From Curvibacter delicatus NBRC 14919 (GTDB lineage: Bacteria; Pseudomonadota; Gammaproteobacteria; Burkholderiales; Burkholderiaceae_C), in the NCBI RefSeq assembly GCF_001592265.1, contig NZ_BCWP01000016.1, forward strand, positions 1 to 64,000: a DNA stretch of 64,000 nt. Reading direction: 5' to 3'. Position 1 is the first letter of the stretch, and every line of letters begins with the position of its first letter. This document shows positions 47,789 through 55,403 of the stretch, piece after piece. The notes beneath the pieces were generated by a model, which did not search any database, was not told where the DNA came from, and saw only the letters and a program-made list of their open reading frames with translations. The position numbers were made by a program, and so were the translations under genes.

Positions 47789-48019
47789 ATGTCGAACCCG
47801 CCCCAAATCGAGCAACTGATCGAGCGCGTGGAGCGCCTGCTGGTGCGCCACGAGGAGTTGCAACGCACCAACGCCCTGCTGGCCGCACAGGTCGACGCCC
47901 TCACCAGTGAACGTGACTCGCTCAAGTCGCGCCTGAGCGCTGCGCGCGCCCGTGTGGATGCCCTGCTGGAGCGTCTGCCGGAGGCCGTCGGCGCCGATTC
48001 GAACAAGAACACGGCATGA
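47789..48019 (+). CDS. ZapB-like coiled-coil protein
   Basis: A 76-residue protein that is almost all heptad coiled coil (IEQLIERVERLLVRHEELQR and ALLAAQVDALTSERDSLKSR). It is encoded just before zapA and overlaps it by ATGA. Small coiled-coil genes in this position usually belong to the ZapB/DUF904-type cell-division proteins that bind ZapA at the Z ring. The sequence itself is low in specific motifs, so the name is a structural and positional inference. Confidence 0.7.
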   Translation: MSNPPQIEQLIERVERLLVRHEELQRTNALLAAQVDALTSERDSLKSRLSAARARVDALLERLPEAVGADSNKNTA

Positions 48020-48381
48020 AACAACTCGAAGTCCAGATCATGGGGCAGAGCTATCTGCTCGGTTGCCCCGAAGGCGGCGAAGCCCGTCTGCTCGATGCCG
48101 TCGAGCGCGTCGACAGCGCCATGTGCAAGATCCGCGACAGCGGCAAGGTCAAGGCGCGTGACCGCATTGCCGTGCTCGCATCGCTGAACCTGGCGTTCGA
48201 CCTGTCGGAACGCGCCAGCGCGCCGGTGGCAGCGGCGCCTGCTACCACCACGTCTGCCGCCCCTGCTCCCGCGCCAACGGCGACCGCCGCGACACACACA
48301 GCAGCCCACCCGGATGACGCCATTGCCGCGCTATTGCAACGCCTCGACGCCGTACTGGGCGAAGATGGCCGCCTGATCTGA
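48016..48381 (+). CDS. zapA: Cell division protein ZapA
   Basis: A 121-residue Z-ring-associated protein that cross-links FtsZ filaments. The ZapA domain at residues 1-75 has KQLEVQIMGQSYLLGCPEGG and LLDAVERVDSAMCKIRDSGK, followed by KARDRIAVLASLNLAFDL. An Ala/Thr/Pro-rich linker (about 76-100) and a short helix close the protein; in E. coli that part forms the tetramer coiled coil. Upstream is the coiled-coil partner, downstream the 6S RNA gene, the usual proteobacterial order. Confidence 0.93.
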   Translation: MKQLEVQIMGQSYLLGCPEGGEARLLDAVERVDSAMCKIRDSGKVKARDRIAVLASLNLAFDLSERASAPVAAAPATTTSAAPAPAPTATAATHTAAHPDDAIAALLQRLDAVLGEDGRLI

Positions 48382-48383
48382 AA

Positions 48384-48551
48384 CACCCCCAGGCTTCGCG
48401 CACTGCGTGTCGCTACGCCAGACAGGCCCGCGCCAGAGGCTGTGGCTCTTCGGCCTGTCCGAGCCTGCGCAGGCAGGCTAGGAGCCGCAGGCCTCAGCCC
48501 CTTGCAGGGGGCAACGCCAGCGGCCCGGCAAAGCCGGTTCCAAGGCGTTCC
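48384..48551 (+). repeat. GC-rich intergenic element with nested hairpins
   Basis: The stretch begins CACCCCCAGGCTTCGCGCAC, has CCCCTTGCAGGGGGC and CCGGCAAAGCCGG, both able to fold as hairpins, and ends near AAGGCGTTCC. It sits between zapA and the 6S promoter. Very similar text is familiar from Comamonadaceae intergenic regions, but only one copy occurs here, so its repeated nature is from memory rather than shown. It may also end zapA transcripts. Confidence 0.45.
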
Positions 48552-48586
48552 CCGTTTGCTCATCCAGACCGCCTCCATCGCACCAT

Positions 48587-48615
48587 CTGACAGCTCACAC
48601 CAAGCGAACTACAAT
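48587..48615 (+). promoter_or_regulatory. Sigma-70 promoter of 6S RNA
   Basis: CTGACA at 48587 and TACAAT at 48610, separated by exactly 17 bases, form a good sigma-70 promoter. Transcription would begin about 48621, the first base of the 6S terminal stem. Confidence 0.75.
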
Positions 48616-48620
48616 TCACC

Positions 48621-48793
48621 TGTCTGCAATGCCGCCGGGCTTTATATTTCCTTGAACCAATGCTCATTGAGCCCGGGCTTGGAATATCGCCTGGCTAGCG
48701 TGATCGTCTCGCGTCAGATGAACCCAAAGCCAACGCTGACCTCGCCCACCTGAACCCCGGTTCAGGATGCCGGTCCGGCGGCACTTGCAGACA
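48621..48793 (+). ncRNA. ssrS: 6S RNA
   Basis: About 173 nt that fold as a long closed rod. The 5' end TGTCTGCAA plus TGCCGCCGG pairs exactly with the 3' end CCGGCGGCA plus TTGCAGACA. The interior holds opposing strands with a large central bulge region, and CACCTGAACCCCGGTTCAGG resembles the conserved CCTTGAACC hairpin of E. coli 6S near the 3' side. Downstream of zapA is the typical locus for this RNA, which binds sigma-70 RNA polymerase and lowers transcription in stationary phase. Confidence 0.88.
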
Positions 48794-48902
48794 CCTTTGC
48801 GCTTCGTTTTCCCAGTCCCTCCACACGTCCCGGGCCGGGGTGCCTGAGCCCGGCTGCATGCGGTTGCTCTTGCCCGTACCGAACGCCAGCCGTCCGTACC
48901 GC

Positions 48903-49706
48903 ATGATGTTTCTTGAACCACAACTGATCATCGAACTGGCCCTGATGGGCATCTGTGCCGGCTTCCTGGCTGGCCTGCTGGGCATCGGCGGCGGCATGAT
49001 CATGGTGCCCTTCATGACCATCATCCTGGAGTCCCAGGGATTTCCGGCGGACTACGTGGTCAAGATGGCGGTGGCCACCTCGCTGGCCACCATCTGTTTC
49101 ACCTCACTCTCCTCGGTGCGCGCGCACCACAAGCGCGGCGCCGTGCTCTGGCCGGTGGCACGTGTGCTGGCACCGGGCATCCTGGTGGGCTCGCTCATCG
49201 GTGCGCAGATCGCAGTGGCCCTGCCAACCAAGGTCCTGGGCATGGTGTTCTCGCTCTTCATCGCCTTCTCGGCCACGCAGATGTTCCTCGACCGCAAGCC
49301 CAAGCCCACACGCACCCTGCCCGGGCCGGCCGGCATGTTCGGCATGGGCGGTGTGATCGGCCTGCTGTCCTCCGTGGTGGGCGCCGGCGGCGCCTTCGTC
49401 TCGGTCCCGTTCATGACCTGGTGCAACATCAAGATCCACCAGGCGGTGGCCACATCAGCCGCCCTGGGTTTCCCGATCGCCCTGGCCGGCACGCTGGGTT
49501 ACATCCTGGCGGGCCAGTCCCTGCCCGACATGCCGCCCGGTGCCTTTGGTTATGTGTATGTGCCCGGCCTGCTGGTGATCGCCACCGCCAGCATCAGCAC
49601 CGCGCCGCTGGGTGCGCGCACGGCGCACAGCATGGACATCCGTCCGCTCAAGCGCGCCTTCGCCGTGGTGCTCTATTTGCTGGCCGCCTACTTCCTGATG
49701 CGTTGA
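48903..49706 (+). CDS. TSUP (TauE/SafE) family permease
   Basis: A 267-residue inner-membrane protein of about eight TM helices of the sulfite/sulfonate exporter superfamily. Both half-motifs are seen: GFLAGLLGIGGGMIMVPFMT in the first repeat and GLLSSVVGAGGAFVSVPFMT in the second, each with the conserved GxGGG/GAGGA turn. Substrate cannot be inferred. It follows 6S RNA. The double ATG at 48903/48906 is taken as start since the frame upstream overlaps the 6S RNA area; no clear ribosome site. Confidence 0.87.
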   Translation: MMFLEPQLIIELALMGICAGFLAGLLGIGGGMIMVPFMTIILESQGFPADYVVKMAVATSLATICFTSLSSVRAHHKRGAVLWPVARVLAPGILVGSLIGAQIAVALPTKVLGMVFSLFIAFSATQMFLDRKPKPTRTLPGPAGMFGMGGVIGLLSSVVGAGGAFVSVPFMTWCNIKIHQAVATSAALGFPIALAGTLGYILAGQSLPDMPPGAFGYVYVPGLLVIATASISTAPLGARTAHSMDIRPLKRAFAVVLYLLAAYFLMR

Positions 49707-49761
49707 TAATCGGCGCGTTCAGCATCCAGCCGCCACAGAATTCCAAGAGGGGACTCGCTTC

Positions 49762-50697
49762 ATGAGAATCGCATTCATCGGCCAGCAGGACTTTGGCAAG
49801 GCCGCACTGGAGGCCTTTGTGGCACGCGGCGACGAAATCGCCGGCGTGTTCTGCAAACCGGAAAAGCCGGGCGAGAAACCGGACGCCCTGCGCGCCGCCG
49901 CCGAGGCGCTGGGCCTGAAGGTGTTCCAGTTCGCCAGCCTCAAGAGCCCCGAAGCCGAGCAGGCCATGCGCGAGTTGCGGGCTGACATCGGCATCATGGC
50001 CTTCGTGCTGCAGTTCGTGCCGCAGTCGTTTGCCAACATTCCGACGCACGGCACCATCCAGTACCACCCCTCCTTGCTGCCCCGCTACCGCGGCCCCTCC
50101 TCCATCAACTGGCCGATTGCCCGCGGCGACCGCGAAACCGGCCTGACCATCTTCCGTCCCACCGATGGTCTGGACGAGGGTCCGGTCATCCTGCAAAAAA
50201 CCTGCCCGATCGGCCCCGACGCCACCCTGGGCGAGGTCTATTTCAATGCCCTGTTCCCGCTGGGTGTGGCCGCCCTGCTGGAAGCCGCCGATCTGGTGGT
50301 GGCTGGCCAACACCAGGAAGTCGTGCAGGACGAAAGCCAGGCCAGTTACGAAGGCTGGTTCAAGGCCGATGAGGCCCGCATCAACTGGGCCAACCACGTC
50401 GACCAGGTCTACAACCTGATCCGCGCCTGCAACCCGGCGCCCGGTGCCTGGACCGAACTGGCCGGCAGCCGGGTCTCGATCTTCGATTGCCGCAAGCACC
50501 TGACCCGGCGCTTTGCCGACGTCAGCGGCAAACCCGGTGAGATCGTGCAGATCACGGAAACATCGATCTTCATCAATGCCCAAGGCGGCCAGATCGAAGT
50601 GCTCAAGCTGCGCCCTGACGGCGGCAAGAAGATGGGTGCGGCGGACTTCGCCCGCGAACACCGGCTGACTGCGACGGCCACGTCATTGGACATATAA
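49762..50697 (+). CDS. Formyltransferase-family protein (formyl-THF hydrolase/dehydrogenase N-domain type)
   Basis: A 311-residue protein with the Fmt-type formyl transfer domain (1-190) and the OB-like C-terminal domain (205-305). The active-site segment YHPSLLPRYRGPSSINWPIA followed by GLTIFRPTDGLDEGPVILQK has the essential His and Asp, and Asn is in SSIN. These details are closer to the N-terminal half of 10-formyl-tetrahydrofolate dehydrogenase than to Met-tRNA formyltransferase. It lies next to the oxalate locus, whose central intermediate is formyl-CoA, so a role in formyl-group disposal is possible but unproven. GAGGGGA precedes the ATG. Confidence 0.8.
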   Translation: MRIAFIGQQDFGKAALEAFVARGDEIAGVFCKPEKPGEKPDALRAAAEALGLKVFQFASLKSPEAEQAMRELRADIGIMAFVLQFVPQSFANIPTHGTIQYHPSLLPRYRGPSSINWPIARGDRETGLTIFRPTDGLDEGPVILQKTCPIGPDATLGEVYFNALFPLGVAALLEAADLVVAGQHQEVVQDESQASYEGWFKADEARINWANHVDQVYNLIRACNPAPGAWTELAGSRVSIFDCRKHLTRRFADVSGKPGEIVQITETSIFINAQGGQIEVLKLRPDGGKKMGAADFAREHRLTATATSLDI

Positions 50698-50712
50698 GAG
50701 CCAGGTGATGAT

Positions 50713-50735
50713 TACAGTCAGCTGAATTGACTGTA
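50713..50735. promoter_or_regulatory. Perfect inverted repeat downstream of the formyltransferase-family gene
   Basis: TACAGTCA and TGACTGTA are exact complements separated by GCTGAAT. It begins 16 bases after the stop codon. No T tract follows directly (one comes 13 bases later), so it is either an operator or a poor terminator. Confidence 0.4.
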
Positions 50736-50766
50736 CATACGCCCTCTCCTTTTTTACGATTCGAAC

Positions 50767-50789
50767 CACGCCGCGATACACGCGGCGTG
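50767..50789. other. Second perfect inverted repeat
   Basis: CACGCCGCG and CGCGGCGTG pair exactly around the loop ATACA. It is a strong stem but lacks T runs on either strand. Function unknown; might block transcription read-through or be a protein site. Confidence 0.4.
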
Positions 50790-51137
50790 AGGTGAGTCAG
50801 AAAAAGGACGACGATGGCGAGGATCACAACAGGCCAAAGGCCAGCACAGCACCGAGGGCACGCTGGAGCGGCATGCACAGGCCTTGGCTTCGGCACGACA
50901 CATGCCCGCTACACGCGCTCCTGCCAGACGCACCGTCGGGCGCGAATCAAGCCACTGTCACGCACGCAGCCCCGTCATACCCTCTACCTTGCAGAACAGC
51001 TGCATGGCACACGTCATGCGTTTTCGCACGCATCACTGCAGACCAGTGCCTTTGTTGCCTACCGCGCGCACCACGCTGACGCATAAGCATTACCCCCATT
51101 CACGGAAACCCTAGGTTGGACACAAATTTTTGAAAAG

Positions 51138-51151
51138 TTGACCACCATCAA
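51138..51151. promoter_or_regulatory. FNR-type palindrome upstream of tctC
   Basis: TTGACCACCATCAA fits TTGA-N6-TCAA exactly at the outer bases. It lies 105 bases before the tctC start. The same pattern occurs between the Crp/Fnr-type gene and oxc. Regulation by that protein is inferred. Confidence 0.5.
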
Positions 51152-51256
51152 GAGAATTTATTCCGAATAATTCCACCATCTGCCTGTGCGAGATTCCAGC
51201 AAGAGAATTGATAGACAGATGGAAACCTGACAGTACTAACTAAACGAGGAGACATC

Positions 51257-52285
51257 ATGGTCAAAGCCATACATGCAAGGTTGAGTTCGAGCCTGGTCAA
51301 GGCCGCCACAGGGTTGATTGCCATTGCGGCACTGGCAGCCACCACAGCGGCAAACGCCGCCTGGGAACCCACCAAGCCGGTTGAGTTTGTCGTGCCCGCA
51401 GGCACCGGTGGTGGCGCAGACCAGATGGCTCGCCTGATGCAAGGCATCATCGTCAAGCACAAGCTGATGAACCAGTCGCTGATCGTCGTGAACAAATCCG
51501 GCGGTGCCGGCGCAGAAGGTTTCCTCTCCGTCAAGGAGGCCAAGGGCGACCCGCACAAGATCATCATCACGCTGTCCAACCTGTTCACCACCCCGCTGGC
51601 CACCGGCGTGCCCTTCAACTGGAAAGAAATGACGCCCGTGGCCATGATGGCGCTCGACCAGTTTGTGCTGTGGACGAATGCCGAGAAGCCTTACAAGTCG
51701 GCCAAGGAGTACATCGACGCCGTCAAGGCCGCCGGCCCGAACAAGATGAAGATGGGCGGCACCGGCTCCAAGCAGGAAGACCAGATCCTGACCGTCGGCA
51801 TGGAAAAGGCAACCGGCACCAAGTTCATCTACGTGCCCTTCAAAGGCGGCGGCGAAGTGGCTGTTCAGCTGGTCGGCGGCCACATCGACTCCAGCGTGAA
51901 CAACCCGGCAGAGGCCGTGGCCCAGTGGCGTGCCGGCAAACTGCGTGCCCTGTGCGTGTTCGACGACACCCGCATGCCTTACAAAGCCAAGGTCACCGAC
52001 ACCCAGTCGTGGAACGACATCCCGACCTGCAAGGAAGCTGGCGTGCCGACCGATTACGTGATGCTGCGCGGCATCTTCGCGGCCCCCGGCATCTCGGCCG
52101 ACCAGCTCGCCTACTACGTGAACCTGCTCAAGAAAGTCCGCGAGACACCGGACTGGAAGGAGTACATGGAAAAAGGCGCGTTCAACCAGACCTTCATGAC
52201 CGGTGCTGATTTCAACAAGTGGCTCACCGCCGCCGAAGAAACCCACCGCACGCTCATGAAGGAAGCTGGCTTCCTCGCCAAGTAA
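51257..52285 (+). CDS. tctC: Tripartite tricarboxylate transporter substrate-binding protein
   Basis: A 342-residue periplasmic binding protein of the TTT (TctC/Bug) family. A signal peptide runs to about residue 34 (ATTAANA-A). The mature start AWEPTKPVEFVVPAGTGGGA and DQMARLMQGII are characteristic of Bug folds, as are KSGGAGAEGFLSVKEAKGDP and FKGGGEVAVQLVGGHIDS. GAGGAGA precedes the ATG. It heads the operon tctC-tctB-tctA-kinase/BON next to oxalate genes; the ligand is probably a small dicarboxylate, with oxalate the leading guess. Confidence 0.92.
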   Translation: MVKAIHARLSSSLVKAATGLIAIAALAATTAANAAWEPTKPVEFVVPAGTGGGADQMARLMQGIIVKHKLMNQSLIVVNKSGGAGAEGFLSVKEAKGDPHKIIITLSNLFTTPLATGVPFNWKEMTPVAMMALDQFVLWTNAEKPYKSAKEYIDAVKAAGPNKMKMGGTGSKQEDQILTVGMEKATGTKFIYVPFKGGGEVAVQLVGGHIDSSVNNPAEAVAQWRAGKLRALCVFDDTRMPYKAKVTDTQSWNDIPTCKEAGVPTDYVMLRGIFAAPGISADQLAYYVNLLKKVRETPDWKEYMEKGAFNQTFMTGADFNKWLTAAEETHRTLMKEAGFLAK

Positions 52286-52414
52286 ACCCATGGCCCGGCA
52301 ACTCCCGGGCCTGTTTTCCCCGACACATACCTGCTTGGAATGCGCGTCAGTTGATGCTGACAGCCATTCCAGGACAGGTGCCGGCCAAAAATATCGTTTC
52401 GCCAAACTTTCGTC

Positions 52415-52936
52415 ATGGACCCGAACATGAACTCACACGAAGACAGTCGCTCAGGGCTTGCCACCCACACCGTTGACGCCATTGTCGCCATCCTGGTGCT
52501 GATCCTGGGCGGCGTGATCATCTACGGCAGTCGCCAGCTCGGCTCCGAATGGACCACCGACGGCCCCGGCTCCGGTTATTTCCCCTTCTACATCGGACTG
52601 ATCCTGGTGATCTCGGCCTTGGGCATCCTGTACCAGTCACTCGCTGGCAAGGAGAAGAACACGGAAATCTTTGTCGATCGTGAACAGCTGGGTCGCGTCT
52701 TTTCGGTGCTCATCCCTGCTGCCGTCTATGTCGGCGCCATCCAGGTGATCGGCATCTACGTCGCATCAGCGATCTACATCGCGTTGTTCATGGTCATCCT
52801 TGGCAAGTTCAGCTGGATCAAGAGCGTGACGGCAGCACTCGTCGTCAACGTCGTGTTTTTCATGATGTTCGAGGTCTGGTTCAAAGTGCCGCTGTTCAAG
52901 GGCGCCTACGACCTGCTCAGCTTCCTGGGTTATTGA
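52415..52936 (+). CDS. tctB: Tripartite tricarboxylate transporter small membrane subunit
   Basis: A 173-residue protein with four TM helices (about 22-40, 60-77, 93-113, 118-165 as a pair). It has the TctB pattern LGSEWTTDGPGSGYFPFYIG before TM2. Two ATGs (52415 and 52430) are possible; neither has a strong ribosome site. TctB supports the large subunit TctA in the inner membrane. Confidence 0.9.
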   Translation: MDPNMNSHEDSRSGLATHTVDAIVAILVLILGGVIIYGSRQLGSEWTTDGPGSGYFPFYIGLILVISALGILYQSLAGKEKNTEIFVDREQLGRVFSVLIPAAVYVGAIQVIGIYVASAIYIALFMVILGKFSWIKSVTAALVVNVVFFMMFEVWFKVPLFKGAYDLLSFLGY

Positions 52937-52970
52937 GCACGGACCTGTCCGGCACTACGGAGACAAAAAA

Positions 52971-54500
52971 ATGGAAGAACTCAACGCACTGTTTCATGGG
53001 TTTGCCGTCGTCATGACGCCCATGAACTTTCTTCTGATGGTGGTGGGCATCGTGCTCGGCGTGCTGATCGGCGTGCTGCCGGGACTAGGCGGCGCCAATG
53101 GCGTGGCCATCCTGCTGCCGCTGACCTTCAGCATGAACCCGACCTCGGCCATCATCATGCTGTCCTGCATCTACTGGGGTGCCCTCTTCGGCGGCGCCAT
53201 CACCTCGGTGCTGTTCAACATCCCGGGAGAACCCTGGTCGGTGGCCACCACATTCGATGGCTATCCCATGGCGCAACAGGGCCGAGCGGGTGAAGCGCTG
53301 ACTGGTGCTTTCACCTCTTCCTTTGTCGGCGCTTTCGTGGCCGTGGTCATGATCACGTTCCTGGCACCGCTGGTGGCCAAGTTCGCGCTCAAGTTCGGAC
53401 CACCCGAGTTCTTCTCTGTCTATCTGCTGACCTTCTGCAGTTTCGTCGGCATGGGCAAAGGCTCGCCGTTCAAGATCCTGGCGTCCATGTGCATCGGCTT
53501 CGGTCTGGCTGCCGTCGGTATGGACACCGTCACGGGCCAGCTGCGCCTGACCTTCGGCTGGCATGAACTGATGCGCGGCTTCGACTTCCTGATTGCCGTG
53601 ATCGGCCTGTTCGGGATTGGCGAGATCCTGCTGTCCATGGAAGAAGGCCTGGCCTTCTCCGGCAAGAGCGCCAAGATCGACCCCAAGGTCGTCCTGCAGA
53701 CCTGGAAGCAACTTCCCAAGTACTGGGCCACCTCGGTCCGGGGCTCGCTGATCGGCATCTGGATGGGCATCACCCCCGGCGGTGCCACCCCTGCATCCTT
53801 CATGAGCTACGGCATCGCCAAGAAGATGTCCAAGGACGGCGCCAAGTTCGGCACTGGCCAGCTCGAAGGCGTGGTGGCGCCCGAAACGGCAGCGCACGCC
53901 GCCGGCACCAGCGCCCTGCTGCCCATGCTGGCACTGGGCATCCCCGGCTCGCCAACGGCCGCTGTGCTGCTGGGCGGCCTGCTGATCTGGGGCCTGCAAC
54001 CCGGTCCGCTGCTGTTCGTCGAACAGAAGGACTTCGTCTGGGGCCTGATCGCCTCCATGTACCTGGGCAACCTGGTCGGTCTGCTGGTGGTGCTGACCAC
54101 CGTGCCGCTGTTCGCCTCCATCCTGCGCATTCCGTTCTCGATCATCGCACCGGTGATCATCGTGATCTGCGCGATTGGTGCCTACACCGTGCACAACGCC
54201 ATGCTCGACATCTGGTTCATGCTGCTGTTCGGTGTGATCGGTTATGTCTTCAAGAAACTCGACTACCCGCTTGCGCCGCTGGTGCTGGCACTGGTCCTGG
54301 GGGACAAGGCGGAAGACTCGTTCCGTCAGGCCATGCTGGTGTCGCAAGGCGAGTTGTCGATCATGTTCTCCAACCCGCTGGTCGGCTCGATCACGACCCT
54401 GGCTCTGGTGCTGCTGTTGTGGCCGCTGATTTCCAAGCTGATCGCACTGATCAAGCCACCGAAGCAGGATGAATTCGCCGCCGAGCGGCCTGTGGATTGA
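52971..54500 (+). CDS. tctA: Tripartite tricarboxylate transporter large membrane subunit
   Basis: A 509-residue permease with about 11-12 TM helices. The TctA signatures are clear: GVLPGLGGANGVAILLPLTF near residue 35, GGAITSVLFNIPGEPWSVAT and GVVAPETAAHAAGTSALLPM, followed by LGIPGSPTAAVLLGGLL. Length is normal. It takes substrate from TctC by ion-driven secondary transport. GGAGACA lies before the ATG. The kinase/BON gene starts 14 bases after its stop. Confidence 0.95.
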   Translation: MEELNALFHGFAVVMTPMNFLLMVVGIVLGVLIGVLPGLGGANGVAILLPLTFSMNPTSAIIMLSCIYWGALFGGAITSVLFNIPGEPWSVATTFDGYPMAQQGRAGEALTGAFTSSFVGAFVAVVMITFLAPLVAKFALKFGPPEFFSVYLLTFCSFVGMGKGSPFKILASMCIGFGLAAVGMDTVTGQLRLTFGWHELMRGFDFLIAVIGLFGIGEILLSMEEGLAFSGKSAKIDPKVVLQTWKQLPKYWATSVRGSLIGIWMGITPGGATPASFMSYGIAKKMSKDGAKFGTGQLEGVVAPETAAHAAGTSALLPMLALGIPGSPTAAVLLGGLLIWGLQPGPLLFVEQKDFVWGLIASMYLGNLVGLLVVLTTVPLFASILRIPFSIIAPVIIVICAIGAYTVHNAMLDIWFMLLFGVIGYVFKKLDYPLAPLVLALVLGDKAEDSFRQAMLVSQGELSIMFSNPLVGSITTLALVLLLWPLISKLIALIKPPKQDEFAAERPVD

Positions 54501-54514
54501 AGGAGAAACAGACC

Positions 54515-55348
54515 ATGCCCGTTATCGCAATGACCCAGGAAATGGGTTCACTCTCCAAAGATGTCGCCATGGAGCTGGCCGCCAGCATGAACCTGGCCGT
54601 GATGCGCCACGAAGTGGTGGACCATGTGGCCGGAAAGATGCATGTCTCCACCAGCCTGATCAACCGCCTGCGCGAAGGCAAGGCCGGCATCATCGAGCGT
54701 GTCACCACCGACACCGAGCGCGTGGCGCTCTACAGTGCCGAGGAAATGTTCGAACTGGCCAACAAGGGCAATGTCGTCCTGCGCGGCTGGGGCGCCACCT
54801 GCCTGTTGCGCCCGGTGCAGCATGTCGTGTGCGTTCGCATCACACGTTCGTTCGGCAAGCGTGTCGAATGGCTGATGAACAACCTGGAAACAGACGATCG
54901 CGAATTCGCCGAGAACGAAATTCGACGCAGCGATCACGCACACGCCAGCCGCATGCATCAGCAATTCGGCGTGACCTGGGGCGACCCGGTGCTCTACGAC
55001 CTGGTCCTCAACACCGACCGCCTCTCGGTTCACAGCTGTGTCGAGCAGATCCGTCAGCTCACCACCCGCCCGGAGTTCCAGGAATCGGAAGAGTCGCGCA
55101 AGCTGCTGGGCAACATGACGCTGGCCGCGCGCGTGCGAGCCGCGCTCAAGACCCATGAGCCGACCCAGGAGGTGAACATCACCATCGAGGCACGCAACGG
55201 ACGTGTCCAGTTGAGCGGCATCGTTCTGAACCCGACGGAAAAAAATGAAGTCGAGCAGGTCGCCGCTCAGGTGGCCGGCGTCAGCGGTGTGGACAGCAAG
55301 CTGCGCCTGATGTCACCCTCGCGTACCTTCACCTACTCCAAGACCTGA
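54515..55348 (+). CDS. Cytidylate-kinase-like domain fused to a BON domain
   Basis: A 277-residue protein. Residues 1-195 resemble the cytidylate kinase-like family (PVIAMTQEMGSLSKDVAMEL, GWGATCLLRPVQHVVCVRIT), but the usual GSGG phosphate loop is GSLSKD. Residues about 203-268 form a BON domain (VRAALKTHEPTQEVNITIEA and GRVQLSGIVLNPTEKNEVEQ), a fold usually found in periplasmic or membrane-binding proteins. There is no signal peptide or TM helix. AAGGAG precedes the ATG at 54515. Last gene of the tct operon, followed by a strong terminator; role unknown, perhaps regulatory for transport. Confidence 0.82.
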   Translation: MPVIAMTQEMGSLSKDVAMELAASMNLAVMRHEVVDHVAGKMHVSTSLINRLREGKAGIIERVTTDTERVALYSAEEMFELANKGNVVLRGWGATCLLRPVQHVVCVRITRSFGKRVEWLMNNLETDDREFAENEIRRSDHAHASRMHQQFGVTWGDPVLYDLVLNTDRLSVHSCVEQIRQLTTRPEFQESEESRKLLGNMTLAARVRAALKTHEPTQEVNITIEARNGRVQLSGIVLNPTEKNEVEQVAAQVAGVSGVDSKLRLMSPSRTFTYSKT

Positions 55349-55362
55349 CGGTCCACGACCTC

Positions 55363-55400
55363 AAGCCCTGGTTCTGCATCACAGAACCGGGGCTTTTTTG
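55363..55400 (+). terminator. Rho-independent terminator of the tct operon
   Basis: AAGCCCTGGTTCTG and CAGAACCGGGGCTT pair (one G-T-type mismatch) around a short loop and run into a T6 tract and a second T4. It starts 15 bases after the kinase/BON stop codon and ends at the tail of the convergent regulator gene. Confidence 0.9.
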
Positions 55401-55403
55401 TTT

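Larger units (their letters stand above)
50698..51256. other. Long intergenic region before the tct operon
   Basis: A 559-base region without a supported gene. It holds two perfect inverted repeats (50713-50735 and 50767-50789) in the first 100 bases, a featureless stretch with only short random open frames, an AT-rich stretch from about 51110 and an FNR-type palindrome at 51138. The tctC ribosome site GAGGAGA lies just before 51257. Confidence 0.6.

Noticed and set aside
50745-50800. tRNA-like TTCGAATC sequence on the minus strand
   Set aside because: The flanks cannot form a five-base-pair T stem, and no acceptor, D or anticodon arms are found.
50790-51110. Short open frames on the plus strand in the tctC upstream gap
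   Set aside because: They overlap in several frames, are Arg/His/Thr-rich and have no ribosome site or recognised motif.
53085-54347. Open frame of about 420 codons opposite tctA
   Set aside because: His/Gln/Arg-rich antisense frame over a conserved permease.
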